A stretch of 64,000 nucleotides of DNA, taken from positions 248,001-312,000 of the forward strand of contig WJXW01000003.1 in the NCBI GenBank assembly GCA_015832175.1, written 5' to 3'. The stretch is from Paraphaeosphaeria minitans (taxonomy: Eukaryota; Ascomycota; Dothideomycetes; Pleosporales; Didymosphaeriaceae). The notes under the pieces are model-generated. The model worked only from the letters and a program-made list of their open reading frames with translations, had not been told where the DNA came from and ran no database searches. Of this stretch, positions 57,461 through 64,000 are shown piece after piece; positions within the stretch are counted from its first letter, which is position 1; each line of letters opens with the position of its first letter. A program made the translations under genes and the position numbers.

Positions 57461-60004
57461 TCACACCGCCTCCCACACCGCCAGCCTCCCCGTCGTCTCC
57501 CCCGGTCCTCGGACAATGCACACTCGTTCCTCTCTCCCTAGCCCTTTACCCGCCCCTAGTTTTGAACCTTCCAGGACGCGATGCATAGCCAGATTTGCCA
57601 CCGCTGTCGGCATACCCTCTGCGAGGTTGTAATTCCCCGTCGTCACGAAGCCGATGAGGTCTTCCTCGTCGGGGACGAGTGGGTAGTCTGGGTCTCCGGC
57701 TTTTGGTGGTCCGTTGGTTTTACACTGGGGTTGGAGGAGGGACAGGGCAAGGTCGCGGCTTGGGAGGGGTTGGTCGGAGATTGTGGTTCTTACGGGTGTT
57801 TTCTTGTTGCGTGTGGAAGAGGAGGATGGGAGGAGAGACAGCCACGCGGTTCTGAGGGCGGGGTTGGAGGATGGGAGGCGATAGATGCGGGCGCAGGCAG
57901 TAGGGGTGCCGCGCGTGGCCATGCTGAGTTTGACGGTGAAGAGGTGAGGCGCGGATGTAGATGGTGAAGGGACGGGTTTCCCTGCCAGTAATGCGCGGGC
58001 GTCTCGTGAGGGCAACTGGCGGAACGGAGAGGTAGGAAGTTGATCTTCTGTGCCCGTCATATCCGCGTCTTCGCCGTCTTTCTTGCGAAGCCGTTCCCAG
58101 TCGCACGCCCACGGGTCTCCAAGCTCGCCTTTCCGCCCGTTACCGAGATCGATGGTAGACCACTCGATGCGCTTTCCCTTCGGCCGCCTCGTCCACTCGT
58201 GCTGTCTCGCCGCCCGCTCTTGCAGCTCCCAGCCCCATCCTGCATCGCAGCCTGGAAAGTCGAATGGGAAGCTGGGCACGGAGCGTTCGAAGTCCACCTG
58301 GCGCCTCTCCTTCAAACCCCCGAATCGTGGGTTTCCGCCAGTCGACAAGGGGTACCGCATGAGACCTCGCCAGACGGGCATAACACATTTCCAGGGGAGA
58401 AGTACGGTCCAAGACTTGCTCTGCTTCGAGGTGTACAAGAGCATTGGAATCTGGGGATCTGTTGCTCGGGGGGAGGGATACGCGCCGAAGTCGCCGTCAG
58501 TGCTTTTACGTCGATTGATGGATTTCTGGGATGGGAGGGAGCGGGCTGCGGCGAGCCTTGCATTGCGGCTGAAGAGCGCGGAAGCAGTTTGTGACGCGTC
58601 AACAGGCCAGTTGGCGAGTATCCCCATGAAGGCGGTTTCCGACTCGGCATCTTGGGCTCGTTGTGACGTGCGTGGTGGGTCGCGGAGACGCGAATCGCAA
58701 ATGGGAAAGGAAAGAAGCGCTCCTGGGGGGAGAACGCCTGGATCTGTGATGTCTGCCAATGCTGGCCATATGGACTGTGGAGAATGACCATCGGGTTGGG
58801 AGGCTGGATGTAAAATGGAGCAGAGGCTTTCTGCAGCGCCAGGGCCCATGATCTCAATGGAACCAATCTCGAATCGAAGGTCTTCCACGTTCACTGATGG
58901 CTTCTGGACTTTGGCAATCCGTATGACGTCGTTCCACAGCTGTAGGAATGCGCATGGATGGACTCGGATGAAAGCCTTTCTCTTTGTGCTGCCTTGCTCG
59001 GCCACGCACCATATGACTGTGACAGACGCAACACGCTGCGGGGTTTTTGCCTCTCTTTCGTACAGCCAGCCTTCCCACACCCTTGAGCCGTGTCTCCATT
59101 TCTTCGCCTTGCCTCTATCCTGCCACGGATCTTCTTCGCCCTCGCAGGAAAAGTGCAGTCCTTGCAACACGCCCAATATGCTTGCTTCGACGCCCTCCAA
59201 GCTTATGGTGGACATGTAGCTCACGTCCCACGCCAAGGCCCCTCTCAATGTCGCAGCCCGATGAGTCAATCGGTATGCCTTCCCAGCGGGAGCGAGCGGG
59301 ATCGCAAATCGCCAGAGCGGGTCTGTCGGCGGTGTCATACGCGCCCGTTTTGTATGCCAGACATGTGTTGGCAACCATGTCTTGTTCTTCTGGCGTCTGC
59401 GGAAGCGCGAGGGTGGTGTCTCGGGCGTAGCCAGTACTGCGAACTTCGCCTTCGTCTTTTTTACCACCTCTTTGGTCGCTGTCGTATCAACTTGTACTTC
59501 AACTCCCTCCATGGCATCGCTCGCTCCATTATCGTCCTTCTCTTTCCGCCTCTTCTTGCGCTCTTCCCACCGCTTCCGACTCTTCTCAATGCCCTCCTTC
59601 CGCAACCACTTCTTCTTTCCCTTTCCCACACCACTGCCACTCGTGCCCCTCGAAACCGGCGTGTTGTCCTCTGCCGCCTCCTGCCGTGCTCTGGCCCTCA
59701 ACCGCTTCGGCACCCGCTGCGGATTGTGGCTCGCCGTCCTGCGCCGCATCTCCCTGGGCACATCCTGGAAGGCACGACGCGACAGGCCCTTTTTCGCAGC
59801 GCGCATTGCATTTTCGAGCGACTTGATCTCATTCCGATGCGAGTTGAGGAACGCCTTGAGATTGATCTCGCCGTCCGGGTACGCGGCAGCGGTTGGCTTG
59901 GTGGCAATGTGGTGCGCATGAGCTCGTTGTGGAAAGCGTGGGCGTTTCGCCGAAGGCGCAGGCTCTGGGCCGGGTTTGCGCTTCTTGGAATTGTTGCTCG
60001 ACAT
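57461..60004 (-). CDS. POP1: RNase P / RNase MRP subunit POP1
   Basis: An uninterrupted frame of about 847 codons. The N-terminal basic region (SSNNSKKRKPGPEPAPSAKR) is followed by the POP1 domain with LKAFLNSHRNEIKSLENAMR, RRAFQDVPREMRRRTASHNP and KNKTWLPTHVWHTKRARM. The POPLD region comes later (PWKCVMPVWRGLMRYPLSTG, GNPRFGG, FPFDFPGCDAG). The C-terminus contains VTTGNYNLAEG and AMHRVLEG. POP1 is a scaffold of RNase P and MRP, which process tRNA and rRNA precursors in the nucleus and nucleolus. The ATG at 60004 (MSSNNSKKRK) is preferred because the in-frame codon at 60016 is TTG. Confidence 0.92.
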   Translation of the reverse strand: MSSNNSKKRKPGPEPAPSAKRPRFPQRAHAHHIATKPTAAAYPDGEINLKAFLNSHRNEIKSLENAMRAAKKGLSRRAFQDVPREMRRRTASHNPQRVPKRLRARARQEAAEDNTPVSRGTSGSGVGKGKKKWLRKEGIEKSRKRWEERKKRRKEKDDNGASDAMEGVEVQVDTTATKEVVKKTKAKFAVLATPETPPSRFRRRQKNKTWLPTHVWHTKRARMTPPTDPLWRFAIPLAPAGKAYRLTHRAATLRGALAWDVSYMSTISLEGVEASILGVLQGLHFSCEGEEDPWQDRGKAKKWRHGSRVWEGWLYEREAKTPQRVASVTVIWCVAEQGSTKRKAFIRVHPCAFLQLWNDVIRIAKVQKPSVNVEDLRFEIGSIEIMGPGAAESLCSILHPASQPDGHSPQSIWPALADITDPGVLPPGALLSFPICDSRLRDPPRTSQRAQDAESETAFMGILANWPVDASQTASALFSRNARLAAARSLPSQKSINRRKSTDGDFGAYPSPRATDPQIPMLLYTSKQSKSWTVLLPWKCVMPVWRGLMRYPLSTGGNPRFGGLKERRQVDFERSVPSFPFDFPGCDAGWGWELQERAARQHEWTRRPKGKRIEWSTIDLGNGRKGELGDPWACDWERLRKKDGEDADMTGTEDQLPTSPFRQLPSRDARALLAGKPVPSPSTSAPHLFTVKLSMATRGTPTACARIYRLPSSNPALRTAWLSLLPSSSSTRNKKTPVRTTISDQPLPSRDLALSLLQPQCKTNGPPKAGDPDYPLVPDEEDLIGFVTTGNYNLAEGMPTAVANLAMHRVLEGSKLGAGKGLGREERVCIVRGPGETTGRLAVWEAV

Positions 60005-60330
60005 GGCGTTGAGCAATTGTCACCGTGCAGAGGCTGTTGAGGGTTCGAAGCTTCCAAAAACTCCGAAGCTTTCCCCGCACGCGTGTGGTTAGCGTCAATA
60101 CCTAAGCGTTGTCGCGTACCCACGTGCTTGTCTCTTCCATCATCTTTCACCACGTGAACAGGTATGGGATGCGTCTTCGCTACGAGATAACCTGGAATCT
60201 GATTGACATCAAACCTCTGAGGGAAACATGGTATCACTTTCTCGCTCTAGAACCTAAATAGCCGCTCCAAAAGAGTGGCATCTGGTAATCACTAGTCTAC
60301 GTTGCTGACGATCATCTTCCATGGCAAACA
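60005..60330. other. divergent upstream region
   Basis: A promoter region between POP1 and the MFS-like fragment. No other feature seen. Confidence 0.55.
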
Positions 60331-60690
60331 ATGTCACTATTATCTTCTATATGTCACATTATGATGGAGTCTGATCATAGACGAGGCAGAGCGTTAAGCC
60401 ACTACATTGAGAAAGATATCGAGGAAGACATCCTGGACACAACCGTCGCCGGCCCTGACACCAACCCTCAAGGAAAAGTGACACCAACCGTCCAAGCAAG
60501 CGGCGACCGCGCACTCGTCCTCATGGATCTCGAAAACGGTTTCGTGGGATGGGATTCCGCAGATGACCCAGAGAACCCCAGTGAGCCTCCACCCCTGCAA
60601 GCAGCCGGCATGCCTAATGATCCTCAAAAGAAGCTGCCGCGGATTACGGTTCGTCTTCTCGAGCTTTCTCCTGGGCGAGGCGGTTTCTGA
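60331..60690 (+). pseudogene. orphan N-terminus of an MFS-transporter-like protein
   Basis: A 119-codon frame contains ALVLMDLENGFVGWDSADDP followed by ENPSEPPP. The WDxxDDPENP pattern is typical of the cytosolic N-terminus of fungal drug:H+ antiporter-type MFS transporters, just before the first helix. Here no membrane segment follows; the frame ends after LLELSPGRGGF. It overlaps the 3' end of the convergent PrpF gene by 47 bp. It is either a truncated remnant or an unrelated small protein. Confidence 0.35.
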
Positions 60691-62923
60691 AGGAGGGCCA
60701 CTTAGCCGTGGGTGCGGGAGGCGGAGGTGGTAACTCGTTGGCAGGTGTGTCTTTGTCAACTCCCGCTTCTGTAGACGAAGGAGTGTCCTGAGCGCTGGTC
60801 AGGGACTTTGGTGCTTTGCGATTATCATGTCGGGTAAGCCACTTCCGCACGACACCAGCGCGTTCTTTCCCATGGGGAGCTGTGTCATCGTGCGCTCTTC
60901 CCACCCAATCTTTCACATTCTCTTTCGCTTGTCCTTTCCCTTTCCCCGTTCCTTCACCCCTCAACAACTTCTCCCTCCGCTCCCCCCTTACCACAAACCT
61001 CCCAGTCTTGTCCACAGCACTCAACTCGCTATCCCTCCACCGATCCCAGCCCGCCTTCCTCGCCTCCCGCTTCTCCTCCTTCTTCGCCGCCTTCCGCAGT
61101 CCCTTGCGTCGGTCCTGCGCTGCGAATTTTTTCGCCCAGAGGTGCCACTCTGCGCCTTTGCTGCGGTCGGGCGTGATGGTGCGGTCGGGCGTGATGGTGC
61201 GCTCGGGCGTGATGGTGCGCTCGGGCGTGATGGTGCGCTCGGGCCGGGGCATGTGCTTGAGCGAGGCGGTGAGGGTGCTGGTGTGCGTGGCGATGGCGGA
61301 GAGGCAGTGTAAAACGGATTCGGGGACAGGAGAGGAGGGCTTGGAGGGGTATTGCCTGCTGAAGTGGGTGATGGAGTGCCGGAGTGCCCAGAGCTCGCGG
61401 AGGAGATGGGCTGTGTCGCGGTTGCGGGAGGGGGTGGGGAGGACGAGGTCTGCTTTTGGTCCTGGGAGAGCTGGGGCAGGTTGCAGGCGGTCTTCTAAGT
61501 CCTTTGTGAGCCACGCCGCAAAGTCGGTGTTGGTGTTGTGGCCTCCCTGGTAGAAGCGGTCGATCAGGTCTGGCAGTGGATTCCGCTGGCGAACTTCTTT
61601 GATGAAAGCTAGGCCTTGAGAATGACGCACGGTCTCTGTCTCTGGTGCTGAGTCTGTTTTTGCATCCGTGGATGGTTCAGTCCAGTACACTTTGCCCTCG
61701 AAGAGTCGCTGCGCAGTCGAGGAAACGCTTCCCACCCATACCGCCGGCTTCCTCTCCGTGTCGTAGTCGAGTTTGACCTGGGTTCTTCCGCTTGGATGAG
61801 CAATCGTGAGAGTGCCAGGCATGACTTCTTCTGGTGCAAGCAGCTGTTCCACAACAGTGCGTGGCATCCGTGCCGCCACCGCTGTAGTGAGAGCTCCTGT
61901 CAGTGGTATGGCCGGATGGGGTTCGGTGTCAGAAATGAATCGAATTACGAGGTCCATTTGTGAGGAAAATAAAGGGGTCCCCAAGACGGAGTTATACTGG
62001 GAGCTCTGCGATACGATAGCAATCTTGGGAATAGTGCGCGGAGCATTCTCCTTCGTGTCCGCAATGCCCATTTCTACCGCAGCAGCTCTACGGATGTTTT
62101 CCAAGAGTTCCAGCGCATCCCTGTTTTGCTTGAACTCGTGCGGCAGAATGGTGCCTGGAATGCCCACGGCGTCTGCGCGGATAAAAACGACGGGTACGGC
62201 ACCATCGACGCAGGTGACATTGTATCCTTCAACCGTATCGACGGCATGTCCAGTAGGAAACATCTTGCGGGTGGTACTGCATGTGGGATCTTGGAAAGAC
62301 AGACTGATCTTCGCTCCCTTCCCGTCCACGCCCTCGACCATGTGGCTGCCCGTTACTGCAGCCTGGCCTCCCACAACGGCGAAGGTGGACTCAACCAGCT
62401 TCATTGTATTGGTATTCCGTATGGTGATTGTTATCTCTCCGTCTTTGATGGCGTAAATATCGGGCGGGAGCAGGCGTGCATTGTATGCATATGGACCCAC
62501 GGCGCTGAGCAGGTTCCCGGAGTTTGCGTCTACTCCTTGATAGCCGTTCTTTGAATCGATGCTCACGTATGTATAGTCTACATGGGGGCTCGTCGCGTCG
62601 TCTTCCTTGCTATTGTGGTACGGCTCAACCAGGCAGATATTTGCCATGCTCGCCGTATCTGGGGAAATGCGGCCGAGGGGCCTCCCATATATTTCTCCTA
62701 GTCCCACGCTCCTCAGCACCTGGCGGAACAAGGGGTTCCATCTCGCGTAGCTAGCAGGCAGGTCCTGCGGTTGTAGGATAACGGCGCGCGAGGTGCCGCC
62801 GCGGTAGTAGGCGGCGCGGATGGCAGTCTGTTCGGGCGCTTCTGTCACCCGCGGCGAAGGGTTACGGTTCGGGTTGCGCCATAATTTTTTGAGGCGCAAT
62901 TGGCGAGGGAGCGTCGGTCTCAT
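60644..62923 (-). CDS. PrpF-like isomerase domain fused to a long basic, repeat-bearing tail
   Basis: One intronless frame of 759 codons starts at the ATG at 62923 (MRPTLPRQLRLKKLWRNP), an arginine/lysine-rich, possibly mitochondrial leader. Residues of about 30-430 form a PrpF/AcnD-accessory fold: AAYYRGGTSRAVILQP (the early GGTSK/R motif), YVSIDSKNGYQGVDANSGNL, FPTGHAVDTVEGYNVTCVDG and ending RLFEGKVYW. PrpF isomerises 2-methylaconitate in the methylcitrate route of propionate breakdown. A tail of about 330 residues follows, with helices, five RTITPE/D repeats, a lysine/arginine-rich block (KAAKKEEKREARKAGWDRW) and a proline-rich end. I do not recognise the tail. Confidence 0.78.
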   Translation of the reverse strand: MRPTLPRQLRLKKLWRNPNRNPSPRVTEAPEQTAIRAAYYRGGTSRAVILQPQDLPASYARWNPLFRQVLRSVGLGEIYGRPLGRISPDTASMANICLVEPYHNSKEDDATSPHVDYTYVSIDSKNGYQGVDANSGNLLSAVGPYAYNARLLPPDIYAIKDGEITITIRNTNTMKLVESTFAVVGGQAAVTGSHMVEGVDGKGAKISLSFQDPTCSTTRKMFPTGHAVDTVEGYNVTCVDGAVPVVFIRADAVGIPGTILPHEFKQNRDALELLENIRRAAAVEMGIADTKENAPRTIPKIAIVSQSSQYNSVLGTPLFSSQMDLVIRFISDTEPHPAIPLTGALTTAVAARMPRTVVEQLLAPEEVMPGTLTIAHPSGRTQVKLDYDTERKPAVWVGSVSSTAQRLFEGKVYWTEPSTDAKTDSAPETETVRHSQGLAFIKEVRQRNPLPDLIDRFYQGGHNTNTDFAAWLTKDLEDRLQPAPALPGPKADLVLPTPSRNRDTAHLLRELWALRHSITHFSRQYPSKPSSPVPESVLHCLSAIATHTSTLTASLKHMPRPERTITPERTITPERTITPDRTITPDRSKGAEWHLWAKKFAAQDRRKGLRKAAKKEEKREARKAGWDRWRDSELSAVDKTGRFVVRGERREKLLRGEGTGKGKGQAKENVKDWVGRAHDDTAPHGKERAGVVRKWLTRHDNRKAPKSLTSAQDTPSSTEAGVDKDTPANELPPPPPAPTAKWPSFRNRLAQEKAREDEP
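61161..61244. repeat. 18-bp in-frame minisatellite
   Basis: Five nearly perfect copies of GGTGCGCTCGGGCGTGAT (first copies with G instead of C). On the minus strand they encode the RTITPE/RTITPD hexapeptide repeats of the PrpF-fusion tail. Confidence 0.92.
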
Positions 62924-63176
62924 AACGCGGCAGCCATAGACGAGTCTGATATTCTCCAGTAGACAGACTGCATGCAATGCATGGCGGAGCGCAAGCCGAG
63001 GAACGGAACGGTGGACCCTGTCGTCAGCCCGCACGGTGCATCCATCATCTCAGAACTTTTCCTCTCGCCGTGACGCACCAACAACATTCCCGTCTCTCCA
63101 TCACTCCAGCTATCCATCGCGCTTTCCACCGTCCTCCTCCCTCGACTTCCACATCCACATCCACATCCACTTCAAA
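62924..63176. promoter_or_regulatory. compact divergent promoter, PrpF fusion and GrpE
   Basis: Only about 250 bp separate the two ATGs, so the promoters must overlap. It contains a run of ACATCC hexamers just before the GrpE start (about 63151-63169). Confidence 0.5.
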
Positions 63177-63923
63177 ATGCTCCAACGGACACTCTTCCGC
63201 GCCTCAAGACAGGTCGCCCGCCCCGTCCAGCGCATACAACCCGCCTTTGCCCCCATCACACGAGCAACCCCCGCGATAAGATGGTACTCTGATGCCGCCC
63301 CCGCCGAGGCCAAGAAGGATGCCGAAGCTGCCGACGCGCCTAATGACACCGCCGCGCAATTGAAGGAGCAGCTGGAGAAGAAAGACAAGGAGGTCACCGA
63401 ACTCAAGGTACGTTGCGCCTCATCCATTGATTCGCCTCTGCCCTCGGCACCATCTCTCCTCTCCCTTCTCGTACTAACCATGATGCAGGATAAATACCTC
63501 CGCTCCATCGCCGACTACCGCAACCTCCAAGAGCGCACCAAGCGCGATGTCCAATCCAACAAAGACTTCGCGCTGCAGCGCTTCTCGCGCGACCTCATCG
63601 AGTCCGTCGACAACCTCGAACGCGCAATCAACACCGTCGACCCGGCCAAACTCACATCCGAGAACCCGGACCTCGTCACGCTGCACGACGGCCTCAAGAT
63701 GACCAACTCCATCCTCATCTCTACGCTGAAGAAGCATGGGTTGGAGCGCTTCGATCCCAGTGCCGAGAGCCAGAAGTTCAACCCCAATATCCACGAGGCC
63801 GTGTTCCAGATGCCGATGCCGGATAAGGAGGATGGCGTGTGCTTTCACACGCAGCAGAAGGGCTTCATGCTGAATGGGCGCATCTTGAGGGCCGCGAAGG
63901 TGGGTGTTGTGAACAACGCATAG
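63177..63923 (+). CDS. MGE1: mitochondrial GrpE nucleotide-exchange factor
   Basis: Two exons join at an intron starting at 63408 and ending at about 63489. The N-terminal 40 residues are arginine/serine-rich with no acidic residues (MLQRTLFRASRQVARPVQRI), a mitochondrial presequence. A coiled-coil of about 40 residues follows (LKEQLEKKDKEVTELK), then the GrpE core: YLRSIADYRNLQERTKRDVQ, FALQRFSRDLIESVDNLERA, GLKMTNSILISTLKKHGLER, FNPNIHEAVFQMP and GFMLNGRILRAAKVGV. It releases ADP from mitochondrial Hsp70 during protein import and folding. The length (about 222 residues) is normal. Confidence 0.93.
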   Translation: MLQRTLFRASRQVARPVQRIQPAFAPITRATPAIRWYSDAAPAEAKKDAEAADAPNDTAAQLKEQLEKKDKEVTELKVRCASSIDSPLPSAPSLLSLLVLTMMQDKYLRSIADYRNLQERTKRDVQSNKDFALQRFSRDLIESVDNLERAINTVDPAKLTSENPDLVTLHDGLKMTNSILISTLKKHGLERFDPSAESQKFNPNIHEAVFQMPMPDKEDGVCFHTQQKGFMLNGRILRAAKVGVVNNA

Positions 63924-64000
63924 ACGTCTTACCTCGCCTCTTTACTACAAATGAACGGATTGTAGAGCTTGTGTGTGCTTGATAATTGTACGAGTGTCAG

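Noticed and set aside
59090..60040. A 316-codon plus-strand frame opposite POP1
   Set aside because: Antisense shadow of a clear POP1 coding region; composition is cysteine/arginine/leucine-rich without motifs.

Overview
The window reads as nuclear DNA of a filamentous ascomycete (Pezizomycotina). The evidence is many short introns of about 42 to 80 nt with GT..AG ends and CTAAC/CTGAC branch-like motifs, small exons, tRNA genes with short introns, and gene families typical of that group: a fungal rhodopsin-type membrane protein, cry-DASH, Sgf11, POP1, a Gag1-like clamp protein and a DUF6536 membrane protein. Dothideomycetes is my best guess from general gene style, but this was not tested. 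There is no operon structure. Genes lie on both strands with 0.2 to 6 kb between them.

Layout. 0.2-7 kb: a TauD-type dioxygenase, a cysteine-rich protein with three tandem Zn2Cys6-like clusters, and a histidine phosphatase ending in a PIP-box-like motif. 8-19.7 kb: the SAGA subunit Sgf11, an intron-bearing tRNA-Val, a cytochrome P450, a GH63-type glycosidase, a Gag1-like clamp protein and a possibly decaying serine-rich reading frame. 20-27.5 kb: a zeta-class glutathione S-transferase/maleylacetoacetate isomerase with two apparent frameshifts, a seven-helix rhodopsin-like membrane protein and a secreted double fasciclin protein. 28.6-40.8 kb: glutamate decarboxylase, cry-DASH with an RGG tail, a J-domain-like protein, a DUF6536 membrane protein, four more intron-bearing tRNA genes (two Val, and two Thr in tandem) and the kinase activator MOB1. 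42.7-47.6 kb: PRPP synthetase and a coiled-coil, septation-type protein. 47.5-53.4 kb: a gene-poor stretch rich in short repeats. 53.4-64 kb: mitochondrial phenylalanyl-tRNA synthetase, a mitochondrial dicarboxylate-type carrier, RNase P/MRP subunit POP1, a PrpF-like isomerase with an unusual 330-residue tail, and the mitochondrial co-chaperone GrpE/Mge1.

Most genes are housekeeping and do not form one pathway. I see no secondary-metabolite cluster, intact transposon or CRISPR array. The items that most deserve a second look are the triple zinc-cluster protein, the PIP-box phosphatase, the PrpF fusion, the twice-frameshifted GST gene, the reading frame stopped by one TAG inside a repeated motif, and the 5-nt microexon in the carrier gene. 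Exon borders were worked out by eye from reading frame, splice signals and family similarity. No alignment or transcript data were available.
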